A stretch of 64,000 nucleotides of DNA from Chitinophagaceae bacterium. GTDB taxonomy: Bacteria > Bacteroidota > Bacteroidia > Chitinophagales > Chitinophagaceae. The position numbers and the translations under genes were made by a program. Every line of letters starts with the position of its first letter. Position 1 is the first letter of the stretch. This document shows positions 1 to 8,015 of this stretch, one piece after another. The DNA lies in contig CANCAY010000005.1 of assembly GCA_947374225.1 (NCBI GenBank), forward strand, positions 1 through 64,000, given 5' to 3'. The notes under the pieces were generated by a model. That model worked only from the letters and a program-made list of their open reading frames with translations. It ran no database searches and was not told the DNA's origin.

Positions 1-1
1 G

Positions 2-961
2 TACACAGAAAACTGTGATGCGGACGAAAACATTTATGAATCTACTCCATTTGGAAAAGAAGCAAAACACTTTCCTTATGATTTTAAAAGCTTTATTGGT
101 AAAGACTATAGTAAAATAACAACTACCCCACAGGGTAATAATTTAGTAATTGAAGTGGCTAAGCAAGCTTTATTAAATGAGAAAATGGGTGCAGATAGCA
201 TTACCGATTTATTAGCTATTAGTTTTTCTTCACCAGACTATATTGGCCATTCTTTCGGGCCTAATTCTTGGGAGACTTTAGATGGCTATGTTAAATTAGA
301 TGAAATTTTAGCAGATTTTTTTGCCTTTTTAGACAAGCAAGTTGGGAAGGATAATTACACTGTATTCTTAACTGCAGACCATGCCGTAGCTAATATTCCA
401 GCTTATGCAAAGAAGCATAATTTGCCAGGTGAAAATTATGACGACGGTGCAGTAAAGAGTGATATCATTGCTTGTTTAAATGCCAATAATTTGAATCCAA
501 AATTGGTTTCATTTGTGGGCGAATACAATGTTTATTTTAACCATCCTTTAATGGATAGTTTACATATTGGTCAAGAAAATTTAGTGACGCTTTTAAGTAA
601 TTATTTAGAGAAGAAACCTCAAGTATTACAAGTGGTAGAAAGCAGAAAAGCAGCTATTGCAGCATTGCCTCAAATGGCAAGAGAAAAAATTGTGAACGGC
701 TATAATGTACAACGTGGTGGTGACTTAATGTTGTTGACAAAGTCAGGCGTGGTAGACGGTTATCCTACTGGTACTAGTCATGGCGTACTTTACAACTACG
801 ATGCACATATTCCATTCTTATTAGTAGGAAATGGTATTAAGCATGGCGCAATAAACACGCCAACGTCTATGACAGACATTGCTCCTACTATTACCACTTT
901 ATTAGGCATTCAAATGCCAAGTGGTTCAATAGGAAAGCCAGTATTAGAAGTTTTGAAATAA
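2..961 (+). CDS. PafA-type alkaline phosphatase, C-terminal part (5' end outside window)
   Basis: The reading frame is open from base 2, so the gene starts upstream of the window; the GTG at 155 is an internal valine, not a start. The protein belongs to the alkaline phosphatase superfamily and most resembles PafA, the exported, phosphate-irrepressible phosphatase of Flavobacteria and relatives. Zinc-ligand motifs are visible: DYIGHSFGPNS (Asp and His), TADHA (Asp-His) and a late TSHG histidine. The catalytic Thr/Asp region and the signal peptide would lie upstream. Expected role: periplasmic or outer-membrane phosphomonoester hydrolysis. A phosphodiesterase of the same superfamily is the main alternative. 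A strong hairpin terminator follows. Confidence 0.85.
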   Translation, partial: YTENCDADENIYESTPFGKEAKHFPYDFKSFIGKDYSKITTTPQGNNLVIEVAKQALLNEKMGADSITDLLAISFSSPDYIGHSFGPNSWETLDGYVKLDEILADFFAFLDKQVGKDNYTVFLTADHAVANIPAYAKKHNLPGENYDDGAVKSDIIACLNANNLNPKLVSFVGEYNVYFNHPLMDSLHIGQENLVTLLSNYLEKKPQVLQVVESRKAAIAALPQMAREKIVNGYNVQRGGDLMLLTKSGVVDGYPTGTSHGVLYNYDAHIPFLLVGNGIKHGAINTPTSMTDIAPTITTLLGIQMPSGSIGKPVLEVLK

Positions 962-980
962 TTTTTAACATAAAGTAATC

Positions 981-1018
981 ACAAAAGCGCTTTTCAAAAA
1001 GGCGCTTTTTGTTTTTTT
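981..1018 (+). terminator. Rho-independent terminator after the phosphatase gene
   Basis: ACAAAAGCGC and GCGCTTTTTGT form a hairpin with a short A-rich loop, followed by a T run (1004-1018). It sits 20 bp after the stop codon and 30 bp before the next gene. Confidence 0.8.
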
Positions 1019-1048
1019 ATTATAACTTAGAATTATAAATCTACTATT

Positions 1049-1270
1049 ATGAAAAAACTATTATTTGCAGGCCTATTTTTAATGGCTGCCAACTTTTCTT
1101 TTGCAGCTGATAAATGCACAGCTGAATGTCACAAGGCGGAACATAAATGTACTAAAGCTTGCCATAAGGACGGCGCTGGTCATGTTGCCAATCATGGCGA
1201 AAAGGGCCATATGTGCACTGCAGCAACCTGCAAGCATGATTGCAGCAAGGATTGCATGAAGAAAGCATAA
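1049..1270 (+). CDS. Small exported Cys/His-rich protein, putative metal binder
   Basis: The 73-residue product has a clear signal peptide (residues 1-19 or 20, ending FSFA/A). The mature part of about 53 residues has 8 Cys (23, 27, 34, 38, 56, 61, 65, 69) and 7 His. Cysteines occur as two CxxxCH motifs (C23-H28 and C34-H39) and a C-terminal C-x4-C-x3-C-x3-C array. That pattern suggests coordination of soft or borderline metals, or a redox or metal buffer in the periplasm; CxxxCH is not the haem c motif CxxCH. No family is recognised, so the function is inferred from composition only. The gene is flanked by terminators on both sides and is probably monocistronic. Confidence 0.75.
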   Translation: MKKLLFAGLFLMAANFSFAADKCTAECHKAEHKCTKACHKDGAGHVANHGEKGHMCTAATCKHDCSKDCMKKA

Positions 1271-1311
1271 TCAAACTCCTAGTTAGCTCGTTTAAATATT
1301 AAACAAAGCTA

Positions 1312-1350
1312 AAAACCCCAATAGTTATTAGCTATCGGGGTTTTATTTTT
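1312..1350. terminator. Probable bidirectional terminator between convergent genes
   Basis: AAAACCCC-A-ATAG pairs with CTAT-C-GGGGTTTT around a 7-nt loop (1312-1344), with one A/C mismatch. A T-rich tract follows on the plus strand. It lies between the Cys/His-rich gene (+) and icd (-) and can serve both, being stronger on the plus strand. Confidence 0.7.
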
Positions 1351-1404
1351 TATAGAATTTTTTTACCATGTAAGAAACTTATACAATTTTCTTACGCTAG
1401 TTTC

Positions 1405-2634
1405 TTACGCAAGTTTCTTTTGTAAATTAGCATCTAATGCGTCTAAGAATTCTTCAGTATAAACATAATGATCACCATGTTTAACTTTGTTTCCATGAAC
1501 ACATACTGCTAAGTCTTTAGTCATAATACCTGACTCAACTGTTTCAACACAAACTTCTTCTAAAGCTTTTGTAAAACGGATTAATTCTTGGTTATTGTCT
1601 AAAACACCTCTGAATTCTAAACCTCTTGTCCAAGCAAAAATAGATGCAATTGGATTTGTTGAAGTTCTGTTTCCTTTTTGGTGCTCACGGAAGTGACGCG
1701 TCACTGTTCCATGTGCAGCTTCTGCTTCCATAACTTTACCGTCTGGGGTAATTAAAGTGGAAGTCATTAAACCTAAAGAACCAAAACCTTGTGCAACAGT
1801 ATCTGACTGAACGTCCCCATCGTAATTCTTACAAGCCCAAACAAAATTGCCATTCCATTTTAAAGCACTAGCAACCATGTCATCAATCAAACGATGCTCA
1901 TAAGTAATTCCAGCTTCAGCATATTTTGCTTTGAATTCATTTTGATACACTTCTTCAAAAATATCTTTGAAACGTCCATCATACTTCTTCAAAATAGTAT
2001 TTTTTGTAGATAAGTATAAAGGCCATTTTTTAACTAAGGCTTGGTTAAAACATGCTCTTGCAAAACCAAAGATACTCTCGTCAGTATTGTACATTGCCAT
2101 TGCAACACCATCCCCTTTATAATTGTACACTTCAAATTCTTGGTTATTACCGTCTTCTCCTTCAAACTTGATTGTTAATTTACCCTTTCCTTTAGTAACA
2201 AAATCTGTAGCACGGTATTGATCACCAAATGCATGACGACCAATACAAATTGGTGCCGTCCAGTTAGCCACTAAACGTGGTACATTAGCACAAACAATTG
2301 GCTCACGGAATACGGTACCATCAAGGATGTTACGGATAGTTCCATTAGGACTCTTCCACATTTGTTTAAGTTTGAACTCTTCTACTCTTTGTTCGTCTGG
2401 AGTAATAGTAGCACACTTAATTCCAACACCATATTGCTTAATTGCATTTGCAGCATCAATAGTAACTTGGTCATTGGTCTCATCACGATACTCCATACCC
2501 AAATCGTAATACTTAATATCTAATTCTAAGTAAGGTAAAATCAATTTATCCTTAATAAATTTCCAAATAATTCTAGTCATCTCATCTCCATCCAATTCTA
2601 CCACTGGATTGGCAACTTTAATTTTCTGTATCAT
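1405..2634 (-). CDS. icd: NADP-dependent isocitrate dehydrogenase
   Basis: Oxidatively decarboxylates isocitrate to 2-oxoglutarate in the TCA cycle, producing NADPH in the cytoplasm. The 409-residue length and sequence match the homodimeric, eukaryote-like type II NADP-IDH rather than the E. coli type. Visible motifs: [15 protein letters not shown], the substrate-binding SPNGTIRN segment near residue 95, the metal-binding NYDGDVQSD region near residue 270, and the NADP-contacting [10 protein letters not shown] near residue 310. It lies 50 bp downstream of mntH on the same strand. A -7-like element at 2655-2662 in that gap suggests it also has its own promoter. Confidence 0.97.
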   Translation of the reverse strand: MIQKIKVANPVVELDGDEMTRIIWKFIKDKLILPYLELDIKYYDLGMEYRDETNDQVTIDAANAIKQYGVGIKCATITPDEQRVEEFKLKQMWKSPNGTIRNILDGTVFREPIVCANVPRLVANWTAPICIGRHAFGDQYRATDFVTKGKGKLTIKFEGEDGNNQEFEVYNYKGDGVAMAMYNTDESIFGFARACFNQALVKKWPLYLSTKNTILKKYDGRFKDIFEEVYQNEFKAKYAEAGITYEHRLIDDMVASALKWNGNFVWACKNYDGDVQSDTVAQGFGSLGLMTSTLITPDGKVMEAEAAHGTVTRHFREHQKGNRTSTNPIASIFAWTRGLEFRGVLDNNQELIRFTKALEEVCVETVESGIMTKDLAVCVHGNKVKHGDHYVYTEEFLDALDANLQKKLA

Positions 2635-2654
2635 ATCGTTTAAAATTTTGTCTG

Positions 2655-2662
2655 CAAATGTA
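2655..2662 (-). promoter_or_regulatory. Putative icd promoter -7 element (TACATTTG)
   Basis: TACATTTG fits the Bacteroidetes -7 consensus TAnnTTTG, 20 nt upstream of the icd start. It overlaps a TGTACA-AAA-TGTACA repeat at 2659-2673, which could be an operator. No good -33 TTTG is visible at the expected distance. Confidence 0.5.
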
Positions 2663-2684
2663 CAAAATGTACACTTAATATAGC

Positions 2685-4577
2685 TTAGTGATTCACAATT
2701 AAAACAGGTATATCTACATTATGCCTTACTGATTCAATGGTTTCTCCAAAAATATAGTCTTTCCATCCTTTATGGCGATGCCCTCCCATTACTAACATTT
2801 GTGCGTTATTTTCTTTCACAATACGCACAATTTCTTTCACTCTATTTTGATATCCTAATACCGTAATTACTCTATAACCTTTGGCAATTAAAGCATTGGC
2901 ATAAGTATCTAATCTTATTTGGTCTTTTCTGGTTTCTTCGTCATCACTAGCGTCTTTCAAATAATTGGCAGTTGCACTTTCTACAATATGAATGAAAATA
3001 AATTTAGTATCCTTATTGGGACTCATTTCAAAACCTATTGGATGCGCTTGTTGCACTGCGGTCTTAATTAATTTAGCATCCGTTACAGAAAAGTCAACTG
3101 CAATTGCAATGGTATGTATTGGTTCGTCCTGCGTCCAATCTAGCTCAATTGGCAAACCATGAAAATCAGATGACTTATCCTTTTGACGTTTTAAGAAAGC
3201 CGGATAAAATGTAATGAACAATAATAAGCCTAAAAAAGCCAATACTAAAAGGATCAATAAAATTTTTAATCCTATATTATCTGAGGCTTTCATAAACTCA
3301 CCTACAAAATCAAATACTAAATTGCTATTCAAATATACTAGTATCGCTGCCACTAACCAGGATAGTATTTTCACCTTCCATCCAATTGCAAATTCACCCA
3401 TTGTTGTTTTATCGCTTACAAAATGAATAAGTGGTATCACCGCAAAACCTAATTGTAAACTTAATATTACCTGACTAAAAACTAATAAAGCATCTACCCT
3501 TCCTTCTCCCATTATTCCTATTACTAATATTGCAGGGATAATTGCCACCAGTCTTGTTATTAGCCTTCTAATCCATGGGTTTAGTCTTAGTTTTAAATAT
3601 CCTTCCATTACAATTTGACCCGCCAATGTGCCCGTTACAGTTGAACTTTGGCCTGCTGCAATTAAAGCAATCGCAAATAATATAGGAGCTAATTTTGAAC
3701 CTAATAATGGTGCTAATAAAGCATGTGCATCTTCTATTTTTGCTACCTGTTGATTACCCGTTTTGAAAAATACAGTTGCAGCTAAAATTAATATTGCTGC
3801 ATTAACAAAGAAAGCTGCATTCAAAGCCACCACACTGTCTATGAAATTATAGAATATTGATTTTCGTATTCCTTTATTGGTTCTTTCTATTTTCCTTGTT
3901 TGAACTAATGCTGAATGTAAATACAAATTATGTGGCATGACCGTTGCTCCAATAATACCAACCGCTATGTATAAAGCCTCCGGTGAAAGTTTTGTTGGAA
4001 TGAAGCCAATTATAGCTGTTGATAAATCTGGTTTCGCAATAAATAACTGAATGAAAAAACTAAATCCAATGGTCGCAACCAATAAAATGATAAATGCTTC
4101 CATTTTTCTTATGCCATAACGTTGTAAGAACAAAAACACAAATGTATCAAATACAGTAATTAATGTGCCATACATTAATGGCATTCCCGTTAACAATTTA
4201 ATTCCAATGGCCATGCCAAGTACTTCCGCTAAATCCGTTGCCGCTATAGCTAGTTCCGCTAAAATATATAATGCAAAATTGACGCCAGACGGATAAGTCT
4301 CTCTGTTTACTTGAGCTAAGTCTAGTCTTCTTACAATACCAAGTCTGGCACTTAAGCTTTGTAACAAAATAGCCATCATATTACTTAATAGTAATATCCA
4401 GATTAATTGGTAGCCAAATTTCGCTCCACCTTGTAAGTCTGTAGCCCAGTTTCCTGGATCCATATAACCAACGCTTACTAAATAAGCTGGGCCAATAAAT
4501 GCCAATAATTTACGCCAGCCCTTTTTATTTTGGACTGGGACTGATTCATGTAAGGTATCGAGTGACTTGTCGGACAT
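2685..4577 (-). CDS. mntH: NRAMP-type Mn2+/Fe2+ transporter with C-terminal Usp domain
   Basis: Proton-coupled divalent metal importer of the inner membrane. Residues about 22-460 form the NRAMP core, with the metal-binding DPGN motif at residues 40-43 in TM1 and the MPHNLYLHS motif in TM6, plus the [15 protein letters not shown] segment. After a last membrane segment, residues about 485-630 form a cytoplasmic UspA-like domain ending in [20 protein letters not shown], which fits the ATP-binding Usp signature G-x2-G-x9-G-(S/T). NRAMP-Usp fusions of about 630 residues recur in Bacteroidetes. The Usp domain may couple transport to nucleotide status; this is inference. Divergent from the lipoprotein gene at 4621. 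Confidence 0.93.
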   Translation of the reverse strand: MSDKSLDTLHESVPVQNKKGWRKLLAFIGPAYLVSVGYMDPGNWATDLQGGAKFGYQLIWILLLSNMMAILLQSLSARLGIVRRLDLAQVNRETYPSGVNFALYILAELAIAATDLAEVLGMAIGIKLLTGMPLMYGTLITVFDTFVFLFLQRYGIRKMEAFIILLVATIGFSFFIQLFIAKPDLSTAIIGFIPTKLSPEALYIAVGIIGATVMPHNLYLHSALVQTRKIERTNKGIRKSIFYNFIDSVVALNAAFFVNAAILILAATVFFKTGNQQVAKIEDAHALLAPLLGSKLAPILFAIALIAAGQSSTVTGTLAGQIVMEGYLKLRLNPWIRRLITRLVAIIPAILVIGIMGEGRVDALLVFSQVILSLQLGFAVIPLIHFVSDKTTMGEFAIGWKVKILSWLVAAILVYLNSNLVFDFVGEFMKASDNIGLKILLILLVLAFLGLLLFITFYPAFLKRQKDKSSDFHGLPIELDWTQDEPIHTIAIAVDFSVTDAKLIKTAVQQAHPIGFEMSPNKDTKFIFIHIVESATANYLKDASDDEETRKDQIRLDTYANALIAKGYRVITVLGYQNRVKEIVRIVKENNAQMLVMGGHRHKGWKDYIFGETIESVRHNVDIPVLIVNH

Positions 4578-4620
4578 AGTATATTGTAAATTTATGCCTA
4601 TTTTAGTGAAAAATTAGTCC

Positions 4621-5571
4621 ATGCGTAAATGGTATTTTGCTTGTTTAATAGGATTAGCCTTGGCTTGTTCCGAAAAAAAGACAGATTTAACTGGGAATAC
4701 TCCCCTGAAAATCAATGACTTTAATAAAGTATTTAAAGCTGCTGCACTTCCTATTACTATATCAGATACTAATTTGAAACAAATTGCAGATACTCATAAA
4801 ATTGGACGTAAAGCTTTAGCTCAGTTTGTACCAGATTCCGTGGTTGAGAAAATTATTGCTGCAAAAGACAGCAAGTCTGAAATTTACCCGCTTTTAAAGA
4901 TTGAAAAAGAGGAAGAGTATTATTTGATGCTCAATGTGCACCAAGCGAATAAGGATCAAATTTCGGTGGTGGTGTTTAGTAAGAAAAATAAATACTTAGA
5001 CTATAAAGTAATTACCGACTTCTTAAATGAAAACAAAGGTTCTAAACATTACGGAAAATCCGTTGCAATTAATAAAGAACCTACTTTCTTAGTTTCTGAA
5101 AATAAAATGAGTACGGACAATGTTTTGGTTTATGAAAAAAGCGGATGGGCTTATTCTGACTCAAGTTTTAAGTTAATATACTTTGATAGTAACAAAAAGC
5201 CAGAGCATAAAACAATTGTAAATCCAATTGACACATTGCCAATTAATAATATTCATAGTGGTGATTATGCTAGAGATAATAAAAACTTTTTGTCTTTAAG
5301 AGACTTTAACGGTACGCCTAATAAATATCAATTCTTTTTACATTTTGAAAAAAAGGAAGGTACCTGTATTGGAGAACTAAAAGGATTATTAAACTTCAAT
5401 AAAAATCAGGCCACATATAATGAAAAAGGTGATCCTTGTATTATTCATTTTACAATAAATGGGAATATTGTAAGCATTAAAGAAGACGGAAATTGTGGAA
5501 ATCACCGTGATATGACCTGCTATTTTAATGACCAATACGACAAGAAAAGAAAGGCTAAAAAGAAGAAATAA
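4621..5571 (+). CDS. Lipoprotein of unknown function
   Basis: The 316-residue product starts with a lipoprotein signal peptide and lipobox LALAC (lipidated Cys16). The body is mixed alpha/beta and soluble-looking, with no repeats or membrane segments. The C terminus is strongly basic (KKRKAKKKK). A region around residues 215-300 (RDFNGTPNKYQFF ... CIGELKGLLNF) looks like a beta-sandwich but matches no family I can name. There is no operon partner: mntH diverges upstream, and the next gene follows after 112 bp. Likely anchored in the outer or inner membrane facing the periplasm. Function unknown. Confidence 0.8.
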   Translation: MRKWYFACLIGLALACSEKKTDLTGNTPLKINDFNKVFKAAALPITISDTNLKQIADTHKIGRKALAQFVPDSVVEKIIAAKDSKSEIYPLLKIEKEEEYYLMLNVHQANKDQISVVVFSKKNKYLDYKVITDFLNENKGSKHYGKSVAINKEPTFLVSENKMSTDNVLVYEKSGWAYSDSSFKLIYFDSNKKPEHKTIVNPIDTLPINNIHSGDYARDNKNFLSLRDFNGTPNKYQFFLHFEKKEGTCIGELKGLLNFNKNQATYNEKGDPCIIHFTINGNIVSIKEDGNCGNHRDMTCYFNDQYDKKRKAKKKK

Positions 5572-5683
5572 TCCACAAAAACCCATTGCAAACGATTGTT
5601 ATCCACACCTAAACGTGTAAAAAGTACATTTTAGTTAAATACTATTATATTGCAACTATATTTTAAACAAAAGCTTACGACTT

Positions 5684-7342
5684 ATGAGTTTTAGAAACTA
5701 TCAGGTGCCTTACAAAATCAATGAGAAATTTAGTAAAAAGGCTGCTTATTTTTCAATGGAATTTGCCATTCATCAACCGTTGAAAATATACAGTGGTGGA
5801 TTAGGCTTTTTAGCTGGCTCACATTTAAGAAGTGCTTTTGAATTAAATCAAAACATGATTGGAATTGGTATGCTTTGGAAATATGGTTATTATGACCAAA
5901 CTAGAAACCAAGACCAAACTTTACAAGTTACTTTCATGGAGAAAATGTACAGCTTCTTGGAAGACACTGGCATTAAATATCAAATATTAATTCACGATCA
6001 TCCAGTATGGGTTAAAGCATTTTATTTAGCTCCTAATACTTTTTGTAGTGCTCCTCTATTCTTGTTAAGTACAGACTTACCTGAAAACGATTATGTATCT
6101 CAAACTATTACACACCGTTTATATGATGCCAATGTAGCTACCAAAGTGGCACAGTTCATATTATTAGGTGTTGGTGGTGCAAAATTGATTGACGAATTAA
6201 ACTTCAACCCAGAAGTATATCACTTGAATGAAGCACATGGATTTTCAGCTGCATTCTACTTGTTGAATAAGCACAAATCATTAGACGAAGTTAAAAAACG
6301 TTTAGTGTTCACTACGCATACTCCCGAAGAAGCAGGTAACGAAAAGCATGACATTTATTTATGCCATAAAATGGGTTATTTCTGTGGATTAAGTATAGAC
6401 GAAGTAAGAAAATTAACAGGCATTCATGATGATCAATTTAACCACTCTTTAGCTGCCCTTAGATTTGCTCGTAAAGCAAATGGTGTATCTGAATTACATG
6501 GACATGTAAGCCGTGAAATGTGGGGTAAATACGAAGGAATCTGTCCAATTGATCATATTACCAATGCCCAAAACTGGCGCTATTGGGCTGATAAACAATT
6601 ATATAAGTTCTCAGAAGCAGCAGACGATGCTGGATTTGATGACAGAAAATGGTATTTGAAAAAACGTGCTTTCGAAATAGTAGCCGATCAAACTGGTAAA
6701 ATATTTGATCCAAAAGTATTGACAATTGTATGGGCTAGACGTTTTGCAGGATATAAAAGAGCTGATTTCTTATCATGGGATATGGAGCGTTTTGAAAGAT
6801 TATTATCAAATAGCAAATACCCTGTTCAAATAATTTTTGCAGGAAAACCTTACCCAGTAGACCATCCAGCTATTAATCAGTTTAATCATTTAGTAAACCT
6901 AAGCAAGAACTATAGTAATGTAGCCGTACTTGTGGGTTATGAATTAGGATTAAGCAAACGCATGAAGCAAGCTTCTGATGTATGGTTAAACAACCCAAGA
7001 GTTCCAAGAGAAGCTTCTGGAACATCTGGTATGACAGCTGCTATGAATGGAGCTGTTAACTTTTCTACAGACGATGGTTGGATCCCAGAATTCGTAAACC
7101 ATGGCAATAATGGTTTCGTGGTACCTAAAGCAGATTATGCAAACATGAGCACAGAAGAACAAGACGCTTATGATTTAGATGAATTATATAAAATTTTAGA
7201 GGATCAAATAGTTCCCATGTATTATGACGAGAAAGATACATGGCGACAAATTACTCAAAATGGAATGAAGGATGTTCGTTTCCAATTTGACAGTAACCGT
7301 ATGGCCGAGGAGTATTATGAGAAAATGTATAAAACGGTTTAG
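5684..7342 (+). CDS. Alpha-glucan phosphorylase-like protein (GT35) lacking the PLP lysine
   Basis: This 552-residue protein aligns with short, TIGR02094-type alpha-glucan phosphorylases. Visible signatures: AAYFSMEF at the N terminus, YSGGLGFLAG, LNEAHGFSAAF, VFTTHTPEEAGNEKHD, the ARRFAGYKRADFL motif that supplies phosphate-binding Arg and Lys, and VPREASGTSGM near residues 440-450. In active phosphorylases the last motif continues with the lysine that carries pyridoxal phosphate (EASGTSGMK). Here the codon at 7034-7036 is ACA, giving Thr451 (GMTAAMNGA). The fold is therefore secure, but PLP-dependent phosphorolysis is doubtful. It could be an inactive binder, a regulator, or a glycosyltransferase with another donor. 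Preceded by a 112-bp gap and followed by a strong terminator. Confidence 0.85.
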   Translation: MSFRNYQVPYKINEKFSKKAAYFSMEFAIHQPLKIYSGGLGFLAGSHLRSAFELNQNMIGIGMLWKYGYYDQTRNQDQTLQVTFMEKMYSFLEDTGIKYQILIHDHPVWVKAFYLAPNTFCSAPLFLLSTDLPENDYVSQTITHRLYDANVATKVAQFILLGVGGAKLIDELNFNPEVYHLNEAHGFSAAFYLLNKHKSLDEVKKRLVFTTHTPEEAGNEKHDIYLCHKMGYFCGLSIDEVRKLTGIHDDQFNHSLAALRFARKANGVSELHGHVSREMWGKYEGICPIDHITNAQNWRYWADKQLYKFSEAADDAGFDDRKWYLKKRAFEIVADQTGKIFDPKVLTIVWARRFAGYKRADFLSWDMERFERLLSNSKYPVQIIFAGKPYPVDHPAINQFNHLVNLSKNYSNVAVLVGYELGLSKRMKQASDVWLNNPRVPREASGTSGMTAAMNGAVNFSTDDGWIPEFVNHGNNGFVVPKADYANMSTEEQDAYDLDELYKILEDQIVPMYYDEKDTWRQITQNGMKDVRFQFDSNRMAEEYYEKMYKTV

Positions 7343-7357
7343 TTCCTTTCCCCCCTT

Positions 7358-7396
7358 AAAAATCCCCTCCATCAATTTGGAGGGGATTTTTTTTTA
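7358..7396 (+). terminator. Strong Rho-independent terminator
   Basis: AAAATCCCCTCC and GGAGGGGATTTT form a perfect 12-bp stem with an 8-nt loop, followed by a run of at least eight T. It ends the phosphorylase-like transcript, 16 bp after its stop codon. Confidence 0.92.
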
Positions 7397-7436
7397 AATT
7401 GTAATGAGGTCAACTTTTAGTTGCTAATTTTGTTAA

Positions 7437-8015
7437 ATGAGTATGAATAAAATTGTCGTTTCTATAACAGGTGCTAGTGGATCCATTTATGCTAAATGTT
7501 TATTGGATAGTTTTTTGAAACTATCGGATCAAATAGATGCTGTAGGAATTATTATGAGCGACAATGCCAAGGTGGTTTGGGAAACAGAATTGGGCAATAA
7601 GGACTATACCACCTACCCCTTTGATTTCTACGGCAAGCATGATTTTAACGCTCCATTCGCATCAGGTTCTGCTCAATATAATACCATGATAGTGATTCCA
7701 TGTAGCATGGGTTCCATGGGTCGAATTGCAGCAGGTATAAGTGATGATTTATCAACTCGAGCTGCGGATGTAATTTTAAAAGAAAGGCGTAAACTAATTT
7801 TAGTAGCTAGAGAAACTCCCTATAATTTAATTCATATTAAAAATATGGAGACCATCACCTTAGCGGGTGGAATCATATGTCCAGCAACACCAAGTTTTTA
7901 CAGTAAGCCAAAGACCATTGAGGAAGTTGCGTATACTGTGGTGAATAGAATTTTGGACCTTGCTGGTTTAGATACAAAAAAGAACCCCAGCTTTCGATGG
8001 GGTTCTAGTAATTAA
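7437..8015 (+). CDS. ubiX: UbiX-family flavin prenyltransferase
   Basis: Makes prenylated FMN from FMN and dimethylallyl phosphate for UbiD-type decarboxylases, in the cytoplasm. The 192-residue protein has the FMN-binding SITGASGSIYA loop near residue 10, IPCSMGSMGRIAAGISDDL near residues 82-100, and the KERRKLILVARETPYN segment that positions prenyl phosphate. No ubiD is in this window. In menaquinone-using Bacteroidetes the partner may be a UbiD-like decarboxylase of quinone synthesis; that is inference. ATG at 7437 or 7443 could be the start. The 3' end overlaps that of clpC by 4 bp in a convergent arrangement with no terminator between. Confidence 0.93.
   Translation: MSMNKIVVSITGASGSIYAKCLLDSFLKLSDQIDAVGIIMSDNAKVVWETELGNKDYTTYPFDFYGKHDFNAPFASGSAQYNTMIVIPCSMGSMGRIAAGISDDLSTRAADVILKERRKLILVARETPYNLIHIKNMETITLAGGIICPATPSFYSKPKTIEEVAYTVVNRILDLAGLDTKKNPSFRWGSSN

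Noticed and set aside
5569..5607. Chromosome replication origin
   Set aside because: Only two DnaA-like boxes are present, with no AT-rich unwinding region of clear type and no dnaA, dnaN or gidA nearby.
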